Assembly: GCF_020991365.1 (NCBI RefSeq)
Contig: NZ_JAJLRA010000020.1
Location: forward strand, 1 to 64,000
Reading direction: 5' to 3'
DNA length: 64,000 nucleotides
Source of the DNA: Streptacidiphilus sp. ASG 303
Lineage (GTDB): Bacteria; Actinomycetota; Actinomycetes; Streptomycetales; Streptomycetaceae
Shown here: positions 52,683 through 63,584 of the stretch, piece after piece
Layout of the letters: each line of letters begins with the position of its first letter
How positions within the stretch are numbered: position 1 is the first letter of the stretch
Made by a program: the position numbers and the translations under genes
The notes under the pieces: generated by a model
Told to the model about the DNA's origin: nothing
The model's database searches: none
What the model saw: the letters and a program-made list of their open reading frames with translations, nothing else

Positions 52683-54134
52683 GTGGGAGAGAAGCAACCG
52701 AACGAGCGGTTGGCTTCCTGGTTCGCACGCAGCGGCTGGTCCAAGGGCGAGCTGGCGCGGCAGGTCAACAGACGGGCGCGCCAGACCGGCGCGCACCACG
52801 TCAGCACCGACACCTCGCGGGTGCGGCGCTGGCTGGACGGCGAACAGCCCAGGGAGCCCATCCCCAAGATCCTCTCCGAGCTCTTCTCCGAGCGCTTCGG
52901 CTCGGTCGTCACCGTCGAGGACCTCGGCCTGCGCGCCGCCGTCCCGGTGACCGGCTCCGGCGAGGTCGACCTGCCGTGGAGCGGCGAGCAGACGGTCCAG
53001 CTGATCAGCGAGTACTCGCGCAGCGACCTGATGCTCAACCGCCGCGGCTTCCTCGGCACGTCCCTGGCCCTCACCGCCGGCTCCGCGCTCATCGAGCCCC
53101 TGCAGCGCTGGCTCGCGCCGGGCCCGTCCGGCTCGCCGACGCCGATCCTGGCCGCCGCCAACGGCGGGGAGCCGCACACCGGCCGGCTCTCCCCGCCCGA
53201 GCTCCAGTTGCTGGAGCAGACCACCGTGATGTTCCGCCAGTGGGACGCGCAGAACGGCGGCGGCCTGCGCCGCAAGGCGGTCGTCGGGCAGCTCCACGAG
53301 GTCACCGACCTGCTCCAGGAGACGTACCCGCAGGAGACCACCCAGCGCCTCTTCCGCCTCACCGCGGAGCTCGCGCACCTCGCCGGGTGGATGTCGTACG
53401 ACGTCGGCATGCACCCCAGCGCGCAGAAGTACTACGTGCTGGCGCTGCACGCCGCCAAGGAGGCCGGCGACCGGCCGTTCGGCGCGCTCATCCTCTCCGA
53501 CATGAGCCGCCAGATGATCCACCTCAACCGGGGCGAGGACGCCCTGGAGCTCATCCACCTCGCCCAGTACGGCAGCCGCGACACCGCGTCGCCCCGCACG
53601 GCGGCGCTGCTCCACGCGATGGAGGCCCGCGCCTACGCCAGCCTGGGCGAGGTCAACAAGTGCCACCGCGCCGTCCGGCTCGCCGAGGACTCCTTCAGCG
53701 ACGTCCGCACCGGGGAGCGCGAGCCCGACTGGATCTCCTTCTTCTCCGAGGCCGAGCTCAACGCGGAGAACGCGCACTCCTACCGCGACCTCGCCTACCA
53801 CGCCAGCCGCAGCCCGATGTACGCCTCGCTGGCCGCGCCGGTGATGGAGCGCGCCGTCGACCTCTTCCGGGAGGACCCGACGCACCGCAGGTCCTACGCC
53901 TTCAACCTGATCGGGATGTCCAGCGTCCACCTGCTCCAGGGGGAGCCCGAGGAGGCGGCCGCCATGGCCCACCAGGCCGTGGACATCGCGGGCAAGGTGC
54001 GCTCGGAGCGGCTGAACACCCGCATCCGCAAGACCACGGACGCCGCGCTGCGCCACTACTCCTCCGTCGCCGACGTCCAGCAGCTGGCCGACCGCATCAC
54101 CACCGCGCTCCCGGAGTACGCCTCCGCCGTGTGA
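52683..54134 (+). CDS. nsdA: NsdA-like negative regulator of differentiation
   Basis: A 483-residue regulator. An N-terminal helix-turn-helix-like region (WSKGELARQVNRRARQTGAH, TSRVRRWLDGEQP) leads to a helical linker. An unusual hydrophobic stretch LNRRGFLGTSLALTAGSALI (about residues 118-137), resembling a Tat signal but internal, comes next. TPR-like helices then run to the end (FGALILSDMSRQMIHLNRGE, AALLHAMEARAYASLGEVNK, HLLQGEPEEAAAMAHQA). In S. coelicolor nsdA (SCO5582) disruption enhances sporulation and antibiotic production. The GTG start matches the conserved MGEKQPNERL. It is monocistronic. Confidence 0.93.
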   Translation: MGEKQPNERLASWFARSGWSKGELARQVNRRARQTGAHHVSTDTSRVRRWLDGEQPREPIPKILSELFSERFGSVVTVEDLGLRAAVPVTGSGEVDLPWSGEQTVQLISEYSRSDLMLNRRGFLGTSLALTAGSALIEPLQRWLAPGPSGSPTPILAAANGGEPHTGRLSPPELQLLEQTTVMFRQWDAQNGGGLRRKAVVGQLHEVTDLLQETYPQETTQRLFRLTAELAHLAGWMSYDVGMHPSAQKYYVLALHAAKEAGDRPFGALILSDMSRQMIHLNRGEDALELIHLAQYGSRDTASPRTAALLHAMEARAYASLGEVNKCHRAVRLAEDSFSDVRTGEREPDWISFFSEAELNAENAHSYRDLAYHASRSPMYASLAAPVMERAVDLFREDPTHRRSYAFNLIGMSSVHLLQGEPEEAAAMAHQAVDIAGKVRSERLNTRIRKTTDAALRHYSSVADVQQLADRITTALPEYASAV

Positions 54135-56237
<2,103 letters not shown>

Positions 56238-56483
56238 CCCGGACGCCCCCACCCGGCCACCCCCGACCCGGTTCCCCGACCCGGCCGGCCCCTCCGCTCC
56301 GAGGACCGGTACGGACCGGGGGCCGGTGCAGGGGGCGCCGCAGGGGTGCACCGCACGGACGAGGACGAACGAAGGGGAGGCGGACTCGCGGCCGGGGACA
56401 CCGGCCGCGGGTCCGCCGCCCGCGTATCAGGCGACACCGCCGCGACCCGCCCCGGGAGCGGCACGACGGACGGGGACAGCACA

Positions 56484-59015
56484 GTGACCGCGCCGGAGAC
56501 AGCACCCCACACCCCCCGCACCCCCGCACCGGACGGGGCGCCCGCCGACCACGGCGCCGCCCGGCAGCGGCTCCTCGCCGACCCGGGACTGGCCGGCGTC
56601 CGCCGCCGCGCGGCCCTCGCCCGCCTCACCGACCACTGGCTCACCGGCCTGCTCGCCGACGCCGCCGCGGCCGTGCGCAGCCCCTCGGCGGCCGGCGAGC
56701 GGCCCGCCCCGGTCGGCGTCGCCCTGGTCGCCGTCGGCGGCTACGGCCGCGGCGAGCTCTCCCCCCGCAGCGACCTCGACGTCCTGCTGCTGCACGACGG
56801 CACCACCTGGGGCGGCGGGATCTCCTCCCTCGCCGAGCAGCTCTGGTACCCCGTGTGGGACAGCGGCGTCGCCCTCGACCACTCGGTGCGCGACCTCGCC
56901 GCCGCCCGCGAGGTGGCCGCCGACGACCTCAAGGCCCAGCTGGGCCTGCTCGACGCCCGCCACGTCGCGGGCGACCCCTCGCTCACCGCCGCCCTGCGCT
57001 CCGCCGTCCTCGCCGACTGGCGCGCCGGGGCCGCCCGGCGGCTGCCCGAGCTGCAGGAGATGTGCCGGGAGCGGGCCGAGCGCCACGGCGAGCTGTCCTT
57101 CCTCCTGGAACCGGACCTCAAGGAGGCCCGCGGCGGCCTGCGCGACCTGGTCGCCCTGGACGCCGTCGCCGCCTCCTGGCTCGCCGACGCCCCCCGCGAC
57201 GGCCTCGGGGAGGCCGCGCAGCGCCTCGCCGACGTCCGCGACGCCCTGCACCTGGTCACCGGACGCGCCACCGAGCGGCTCAGCCTCCAGGAGCAGGACC
57301 AGGTGGCGGCGCGGCTCGGCCTGCTCGACGCCGACACGCTGCTGCGCCAGGTCTACCGGTCCGCCCGCACCGTCGCCTACGCCTCCGACGTCACCTGGCG
57401 CGAGGTGGGGCGGGTGCTGCGGTCCCGGTCCCGCCGCGGCCGCCGGACCCCGCGCCTCGCCTTCCCGTTCAGCGGCACGGGCCGCACCTCGGGAGCCGTC
57501 GCCCGCGGCGCGGTGGAGCGCCGCCCGCTCGCCGAGGGCGTGGTGGAGCAGGACGGCGAGGCCGTGCTCGCCCAGGCGGCCCGCCCGCTCCAGGACCCGG
57601 TCCTGCCGCTGCGCGCCGCCGCGGCGGCGGCCCAGGCCGGCATCGCCGTCGCCCACGCCACGGTGCGCCGCCTGGCGGCCGAGTCCCGTCCGCTGCCGGT
57701 GCCGTGGCCCGACGAGGCCCGCGACCGGCTGGTGGCGCTGCTGGGCGCGGGCGCCGCCTGCCTGCCGGTGTGGGAGGCGCTGGAGGCCGAGGGCCTGGTG
57801 ACCCGGCTGATGCCCGACTGGGAGCGGGTGCGCTGCCGTCCGCAGCGCAACGCGGTGCACCGCTGGACCGTGGACCGCCACCTGGTGGAGACCGCCGTCC
57901 GCGCCGCCGCCCTCACCCGCCGGGTGGCCCGGCCCGACCTGCTGCTGGTGGCCGCGCTGCTGCACGACATCGGCAAGGGCTGGCCCGGCGACCACTCGGA
58001 GGCGGGCGAGGTCATCGCCCGCGACCTCGCCGTGCGGATGGGCTTCGACGCGGACGACGTGGAGGTGCTGGCCCTGCTGGTCCGCCACCACCTGCTGCTC
58101 GTCGACACCGCCACCCGCCGCGACCCCGACGACCCGGCGACCGTGGAGGCCGTCACCAAGGTCGTCGGCAGCCCCCAGAACCTGGAGCTGCTGCACGCCC
58201 TCACCGAGGCCGACGCGCTCGCCACCGGCCCGGCCGCGTGGAGCGCGTGGCGGGCCTCCCTGGTGAACGACCTGGTCGGGCGGGCCGCGGCCCTGCTGGC
58301 CGGCGGGCCGCCCCCGGCGCCGCCCGCCGCCGAGCCCGGCGCGGAGGAGGAGCGCCTCGCGGTCGAGGCCGGCCGTACCGGCGGTCCTGTGCTCTCCGTA
58401 CGGGCCCAGCTGCACCGCCCCGAGGAGGAGGCGGGCGGTCCCGCGGGGGAGCCCCTGGGGGTGGAGCTGGCCCTGGCCGTCCCCGACCGGCCGGGCCTGC
58501 TCGGCACCGTCGCCGGGGTGCTCGCCCTGCACCGCCTCACCGTGCGGGCGGCCTCCGTCCGGGAGCTCGACCCGGTGGGGGCCGGCCCGGTGCTGCTGCT
58601 GTCGTGGACGGTGGCGGCCGAGTACGGCGACCTGCCGGAGGCGGCGCGGCTGCGGGCCGACGTCCGCCGGGCGCTGGACGGCGGCCTGGACGTCGCCCGG
58701 CGGCTGGCCGAGCGCGACGCGGCGGCCCCCCGCCGCAGGGGCGCCCCCGCGCCGCCGCCGCGGGTCACGGTCGCGCCGGGCGGCTCGTCGGTGTCGGCCA
58801 CCGTGATCGAGGTCCGCGCCCAGGACGCGCCGGGCCTGCTGCACCGCATCGGCCGGGCCCTGGAGGACACCGGCGTGCGGGTGCGGACGGCGCGGATCAG
58901 CACCCTGGGCGCGAACGCGGTGGACGCCTTCTACGTCACCGACGCCGAGGGCCGCCCCCTGGACGGCGCCCGCGCCGCCGGGGTCGCCGCCGCCGTGCAG
59001 CGCGCCCTGGCCTGA
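56484..59015 (+). CDS. glnD: PII nucleotidyltransferase GlnD
   Basis: An 843-residue bifunctional enzyme that modifies and demodifies GlnK (adenylylation in Streptomyces). The nucleotidyltransferase motif VGGYGRGELSPRSDLDVLLL is near residues 83-102. The HD hydrolase domain has LLLVAALLHDIGKGWPGDHS, and two ACT domains near 660-740 and 770-840 (VPDRPGLLGTVAGVL, AQDAPGLLHRIGRAL) sense glutamine. The GTG at 56484 follows GGGGA and gives the typical length; a GTG at 56346 would add 46 unconserved residues. Last gene of the GlnR-controlled operon. Confidence 0.96.
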   Translation: MTAPETAPHTPRTPAPDGAPADHGAARQRLLADPGLAGVRRRAALARLTDHWLTGLLADAAAAVRSPSAAGERPAPVGVALVAVGGYGRGELSPRSDLDVLLLHDGTTWGGGISSLAEQLWYPVWDSGVALDHSVRDLAAAREVAADDLKAQLGLLDARHVAGDPSLTAALRSAVLADWRAGAARRLPELQEMCRERAERHGELSFLLEPDLKEARGGLRDLVALDAVAASWLADAPRDGLGEAAQRLADVRDALHLVTGRATERLSLQEQDQVAARLGLLDADTLLRQVYRSARTVAYASDVTWREVGRVLRSRSRRGRRTPRLAFPFSGTGRTSGAVARGAVERRPLAEGVVEQDGEAVLAQAARPLQDPVLPLRAAAAAAQAGIAVAHATVRRLAAESRPLPVPWPDEARDRLVALLGAGAACLPVWEALEAEGLVTRLMPDWERVRCRPQRNAVHRWTVDRHLVETAVRAAALTRRVARPDLLLVAALLHDIGKGWPGDHSEAGEVIARDLAVRMGFDADDVEVLALLVRHHLLLVDTATRRDPDDPATVEAVTKVVGSPQNLELLHALTEADALATGPAAWSAWRASLVNDLVGRAAALLAGGPPPAPPAAEPGAEEERLAVEAGRTGGPVLSVRAQLHRPEEEAGGPAGEPLGVELALAVPDRPGLLGTVAGVLALHRLTVRAASVRELDPVGAGPVLLLSWTVAAEYGDLPEAARLRADVRRALDGGLDVARRLAERDAAAPRRRGAPAPPPRVTVAPGGSSVSATVIEVRAQDAPGLLHRIGRALEDTGVRVRTARISTLGANAVDAFYVTDAEGRPLDGARAAGVAAAVQRALA

Positions 59016-59079
59016 CCCGGACACGGCTGCGCCCCCGCCCGGTGGCTCCGGACGGGGGCGCGGTCGCGCGGGGGCGGGG

Positions 59080-61689
59080 TCAGCCCAGGATCGCGGACGA
59101 GCCGAAGCTGCTGGTGCCCATCTGGACCTTGGCGCCGAAGGAGCCGTCGCCCTTGCCCGGGTACAGGTACAGCGATCCGGTGGTGAAGCGGATCAGCAGG
59201 TCGGCGTGGCCGTCGCCGTTCACGTCGCCCACCGCGGCCAGCGCGTTGGCCGAGGCGAAGCCGCTGCTGCTCAGGGTCCTGCGGGCGCCGAACTTGCCGC
59301 CGCCCGCGCCCGGCCACAGGTAGAGCGCGCCGGCGGAGGTGCGGCCCACCAGGTCGGGCTTCCCGTCGCCGGTGACGTCGCCGTGGCCGACCAGCTGGCT
59401 CAGGCCCTGCAGGCCGGAGCCGACCTGGAAGCGGCCGCCGAAGGAGCCCGTCCCCTTGCCCGGGTACACCCAGACCACGCCGGCACTGTCCACGCTCAGC
59501 AGGTCGGGGTTGCCGTCACCGGTCAGGTCGCCGGGCGCCACGATCTGCCGGACCGTGGACCAGCCGGAGGCGAGCTTCGCGTTCGTCCAGCTGCCGCTGC
59601 CCGTCCGGTGACGCCAGTAGAGCGCGCCGTCGCTCGACCGACGCATGACGAGGTCGGAGAGGCCGTCCCGGTCGAGGTCGGTCTGCACGGCCTTGTCGTA
59701 GTACTGCCAGCCGGTGCCCGCCGACGACCGGGACGTCATGGCCGCGCCGAGGTAGGCGTAGGTCTGGCCGGTCGTCGAGGAGGTGCGGACCAGCAGGTCG
59801 GCCCTGCCGTCGCCGCTCCAGTCCGGGTCGGCGCCCACGGCCGGGACCTTGACCGCGGCGGTGGCGGAGGTGCTCACCGTCCTGTTGAGGTGCACGGCCC
59901 GGACCGCGACGCTGTGCGTGCCGGGCGTGAGGGTGAGGGCGGCGGAGCGGGCCGTGTCGGTGACGGTGGCCGCGGTCTTCCCGTCCACCAGGATTTCGAA
60001 GTGGTCCATGAGGCCGGAGGCCCAGCTCTCCGACCAGGAGACGGTGGCCTTGCCGGAGGTGTACCAGGTGGTGCCGGACGGCACGGCCCCGCTCATCCCC
60101 GTGACGACGGGCGCGGGCGCCGGACCGGTGGCGAAGCCGCGGAGCGAGCCGAGCTGGCTGTACAGGGCGTCGCCGGGGCACTGGGTGTTGAAGCCGTCCC
60201 GGTGCGCGGAGATCGCCTTGAAGGTGTAGGTCTGCCCGCTGGTGAACGAGGTGCCGAAGTAGTTCTTCTGGGTGGCCGCCGTCTTCAGCTGCACGCTGTC
60301 GCCCGGCTTCACGCCGTACATGGCGAGCTTCCAGTCGGCGAGCGTGGCGACGGCGCCGAGCACGGTGTCGGAGACCTTGGTGCTCGTGTAGGTGCCGAGC
60401 ACCGCGACGCCCATCGTGTCGACGTTCCAGCCGTAGGTGTGGGCGCCGAAGACGGGCAGCCGCCCGCCGTCGTCCGCGCCGTCCCAGCGGCCCTCGAAGA
60501 CGGTGCCGCACTTGTCGACCAGGTAGTTGTAGCCCAGGTCCCGCCAGCCGTTGGACGTGACGTGGTACGCGTAGTCGGCCTGGACCAGCGCGGCGGAGCC
60601 GTTCGGGTTCAGGGGGTCGGTGCTGCAGGTGTAGTCGTTGGCGTCCGTCGTGTGGTGGACGAACACGGTCCGCACGCCGCCCGAGGAGTAGCAGGGCAGC
60701 GTCTGGTCGCGCAGCGTCTCGTCTGCGCCCCACTGGGCGCGGCTGACGACGGGGGGCTGGCGGACCGGGGAGGCGACGGGCGTCGGCATCGTCGCCGTCG
60801 TCCCCTCCGAGGTGCAGTCGGAGAGGGCGGGACCGGTGCTCGTCGAGCCGGTGGGGGTGCTGCTCGCCGAGCCGCTCGCGGTGTCGGTGGGGGCGCCGGT
60901 GCCGGTGGCTGCGGCGCTGTCCGTCGCCGTGGCGGCGCCGGTCGCTGCCGCGGTGTCCGTGGCCGCGGCGGTGTCGGTGGCCGCGGCGGTGTCCGTGGCG
61001 GCGGCCGCCGTGTCCGTGGCGGCCGCGGTGTCGGTGGCTGCGGCGGTGTCCGTGGCGGTCGGGTCGGCCGCGAGCACCGCGCCCGCGGGCTCCGCGTCCC
61101 GCAGCACGGCCCCCCGGGCCTGCGCCGCGGGGGAGGAGCCCGAGCCGAGGCTGCCCGAGGCTATGGAGTCCAGCCGCAGGCCCGCCGGGAAGCGCCCTGC
61201 GCCGCCGGCGGTGACCCGCAGTTCGACGCCGTCGGACGGACCGGTCCACAGCGGCTCGGTGGCGCCGCGGGCCCCGCGGGCGTCGCCGCTGCCCGGGTCG
61301 GGCGCGGTGTCGGTGGTCCCCAGCTTCCTCCAGGCGGACCAGGTGCCTGTGCCCAGCGCCCGGGTGCGGACCTCGACGGTGCCCGCGGAGCGGACCTTCG
61401 GGTCGTCCCAGCTGACGCCGAGCATGTTGAACGGTTCGGTGGTGCGCCGGGTGAGGCCCCGGACCGGGGCGCCGCCCGCGGACCGGGCCAGCGCGGCCAG
61501 CGCGGTGCGGTGGATCTTCGGCGCGACCGGGTGGTGGACGCCCTTCGCGGCCTGCGGGGGCCGCGCGTCGGTGCCGGCGAAGGCCACGGCGGTGACGCCC
61601 GCCCCTCCCAGCAGGACGGAGCCCAGCCCCAGCCAGACCCTCCCCTTCATCCCCAGCGGTCTGTGCGCGTGTGTGGTGCGCGATGTCAT
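59080..61689 (-). CDS. Secreted peptidoglycan amidase (PGRP) with FG-GAP repeats
   Basis: An 869-residue exported cell-wall enzyme. An N-terminal hydrophobic signal (about 15-40) is followed by a beta-rich domain and a low-complexity linker of TDTAAA repeats (about residues 208-275). The PGRP/amidase_2 domain (about 305-485) has Zn ligands in VFVHHTTDAND, SAHRDGFNTQCPGD and the YNYLVD active-site Tyr. Then come a PKD-like region and four or five FG-GAP/VCBS units (GDLTGDGNPDLLSVDSAG, GDVTGDGKPDLVGRTSAG, GDVNGDGHADLLIR) predicted to bind calcium and form a propeller. The ATG follows GAGGA. It sits on the opposite strand between glnD and ffh, where S. coelicolor has no gene (from memory). Confidence 0.93.
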   Translation of the reverse strand: MTSRTTHAHRPLGMKGRVWLGLGSVLLGGAGVTAVAFAGTDARPPQAAKGVHHPVAPKIHRTALAALARSAGGAPVRGLTRRTTEPFNMLGVSWDDPKVRSAGTVEVRTRALGTGTWSAWRKLGTTDTAPDPGSGDARGARGATEPLWTGPSDGVELRVTAGGAGRFPAGLRLDSIASGSLGSGSSPAAQARGAVLRDAEPAGAVLAADPTATDTAAATDTAAATDTAAAATDTAAATDTAAATDTAAATGAATATDSAAATGTGAPTDTASGSASSTPTGSTSTGPALSDCTSEGTTATMPTPVASPVRQPPVVSRAQWGADETLRDQTLPCYSSGGVRTVFVHHTTDANDYTCSTDPLNPNGSAALVQADYAYHVTSNGWRDLGYNYLVDKCGTVFEGRWDGADDGGRLPVFGAHTYGWNVDTMGVAVLGTYTSTKVSDTVLGAVATLADWKLAMYGVKPGDSVQLKTAATQKNYFGTSFTSGQTYTFKAISAHRDGFNTQCPGDALYSQLGSLRGFATGPAPAPVVTGMSGAVPSGTTWYTSGKATVSWSESWASGLMDHFEILVDGKTAATVTDTARSAALTLTPGTHSVAVRAVHLNRTVSTSATAAVKVPAVGADPDWSGDGRADLLVRTSSTTGQTYAYLGAAMTSRSSAGTGWQYYDKAVQTDLDRDGLSDLVMRRSSDGALYWRHRTGSGSWTNAKLASGWSTVRQIVAPGDLTGDGNPDLLSVDSAGVVWVYPGKGTGSFGGRFQVGSGLQGLSQLVGHGDVTGDGKPDLVGRTSAGALYLWPGAGGGKFGARRTLSSSGFASANALAAVGDVNGDGHADLLIRFTTGSLYLYPGKGDGSFGAKVQMGTSSFGSSAILG
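60920..61065 (-). repeat. Coding tandem repeat in the amidase linker
   Basis: Units of 18 or 21 bases (consensus on the plus strand GTGTCCGTGGCCGCG and variants) encode successive TDTAAA/TDTAAAA. Slippage between strains is likely. Confidence 0.75.
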
Positions 61690-61917
61690 GCCCGTCCTCG
61701 TGTCGGTCTGTGCGACGTACGGCGGTGCTCACTCATCGTGCGGCGGCACGACGGATGACAGATGACGGCGGAGCCTATCGGTCCGTGTACGGAGCGGCGC
61801 AAGCGGGTTCCCGCGGCGGACCTCCCGGGGCGCAGTGGGTCCGGCCGGGACGGCGGCCGGATACCCTGGGGGCGACGACCGTACCCGTACCGACGCCACG
61901 AGGGACCCGCGACCGAC

Positions 61918-63483
61918 GTGTTCGACACCCTTTCCGACCGCCTCGCAGCGACGTTCAAGAACCTCCGGGGCAAGGGCCGCCTGACCGAGGCGGACATCGA
62001 CGCCACGGCCCGTGAGATCCGCATCGCCCTGCTCGAGGCGGATGTGGCCCTCCCGGTGGTCCGGGCCTTCATCAAGCAGGTCAAGGACCGGGCGCTGGGC
62101 GCCGAGGTCTCCCAGGCGCTCAACCCGGCGCAGCAGATCGTCAAGATCGTCAACGAGGAGCTCATCGCGATCCTCGGCGGCGAGACCCGGCGGGTGCGCT
62201 TCGCCAAGCAGCCCCCGACCGTGATCATGCTCGCGGGCCTCCAGGGCGCGGGCAAGACCACCCTGGCGGGCAAGCTCGGCCACTGGCTCAAGCAGCAGAA
62301 GCACACCCCGCTGCTGGTGGCCTGCGACCTCCAGCGCCCCAACGCGGTCAACCAGCTCAAGGTCGTCGGCGAGCGCGCGGGCGTGCACGTCTTCGCGCCG
62401 GAGCCCGGCAACGGCGTCGGCGACCCGGTGCAGGTGGCCCGCGACTCCGTCGCGTACGCGCGCGGCAAGCAGTACGACGTCGTCATCGTCGACACCGCCG
62501 GCCGCCTCGGCATCGACGCCGAGCTGATGCAGCAGGCCGCGGACATCCGCGAGGCCGTCCAGCCCGACGAGGTCCTCTTCGTCGTGGACGCGATGATCGG
62601 CCAGGACGCGGTCACCACCGCTCAGGCGTTCCTCGACGGCGTCGACTTCACCGGCGTGGTGCTCTCCAAGCTCGACGGCGACGCCCGCGGCGGCGCGGCC
62701 CTGTCGGTGGCCCACGTGACCGGCCGTCAGATCATGTTCGCCTCCAACGGCGAGAAGGTCGACGACTTCGACGCCTTCCACCCCGACCGGATGGCCTCCC
62801 GCATCCTCGGCATGGGCGACGTGCTCACCCTGATCGAGCAGGCGGAGCGGACGTTCTCGCAGGCCGAGGCCGAGAAGATGGCCTCCAAGCTGCGCGGCGG
62901 CGGCAAGGAGTTCACCCTCGACGACTTCCTCGGCCAGCTCGAGCAGGTCCGCAAGATGGGCTCCATCTCCAAGCTCCTGGGGATGCTGCCGGGCATGGGC
63001 CAGATCCGCGAGCAGATCAACAACATCGACGACCGCGACGTCGACCGCGTCGGCGCCATCATCAAGTCGATGACGCCCGCCGAGCGCACCGACCCGAAGA
63101 TCATCAACGGTTCCCGGCGCGCCCGTATCGCCAAGGGCTCCGGCGTGAGCGTCACCGAGGTCAACAACCTCGTCGAGCGGTTCTTCGAGGCCCGCAAGAT
63201 GATGGCCCGCATGGCCGGCGGCCAGGGCATCCCCGGCATGCCCGGGATGCCCGGCATGGGCGGCGGTCCCAAGCGCCAGGCCAAGAAGCAGGGCAAGGGC
63301 AAGGGCAAGCAGCGCTCCGGCAACCCGCTCAAGCGCGCCGCCGAGGAGAAGGCCGCCGCCGAGCGGCGCGCCGCGGGCGGCGCCGCCGCCCAGCCCGGCG
63401 GGGCCTTCGGCCTCGGCGCCGGCCAGGGCCCGGCCGACTTCGAGCTGCCCAAGGAGTTCAGGGACCTGCTGCCCCCGCAGTGA
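61918..63483 (+). CDS. ffh: Signal recognition particle protein Ffh
   Basis: A 521-residue SRP54 GTPase that binds signal sequences and 4.5S RNA. The N domain starts VFDTLSDRLAATFKNLRGKG. The G domain has MLAGLQGAGKTTLAGKLGHW, VIVDTAGRLGIDAELMQQ and SKLDGDARGGAALSV. The M domain (from about 330) has LLGMLPGMGQI, RIAKGSGVSVTEVNNLVERF and a Met/Gly-rich IPGMPGMPGMGGG loop, ending in a Lys/Gly/Ala tail. GTG 61918 gives the conserved start. The FtsY partner is encoded 11 kb upstream. Confidence 0.98.
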   Translation: MFDTLSDRLAATFKNLRGKGRLTEADIDATAREIRIALLEADVALPVVRAFIKQVKDRALGAEVSQALNPAQQIVKIVNEELIAILGGETRRVRFAKQPPTVIMLAGLQGAGKTTLAGKLGHWLKQQKHTPLLVACDLQRPNAVNQLKVVGERAGVHVFAPEPGNGVGDPVQVARDSVAYARGKQYDVVIVDTAGRLGIDAELMQQAADIREAVQPDEVLFVVDAMIGQDAVTTAQAFLDGVDFTGVVLSKLDGDARGGAALSVAHVTGRQIMFASNGEKVDDFDAFHPDRMASRILGMGDVLTLIEQAERTFSQAEAEKMASKLRGGGKEFTLDDFLGQLEQVRKMGSISKLLGMLPGMGQIREQINNIDDRDVDRVGAIIKSMTPAERTDPKIINGSRRARIAKGSGVSVTEVNNLVERFFEARKMMARMAGGQGIPGMPGMPGMGGGPKRQAKKQGKGKGKQRSGNPLKRAAEEKAAAERRAAGGAAAQPGGAFGLGAGQGPADFELPKEFRDLLPPQ

Positions 63484-63524
63484 CGGCCCCGCGGCGGCCC
63501 GGACGGCCCGCCGCACCCCGCCGA

Positions 63525-63561
63525 CGGCCCGCCGCACCCGTGAACCGGGTGCGGCGGGCCG
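63525..63561. terminator. Terminator after ffh
   Basis: A perfect 16-base-pair stem (63525-63540 with 63546-63561) closed by TGAAC. The left arm is preceded by a near-copy of itself (from 63503), so an alternative pairing exists. It lies 42 bases after ffh and 24 bases before the next start. Confidence 0.75.
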
Positions 63562-63584
63562 CCGGCGTGTCCGATGATGGACCC

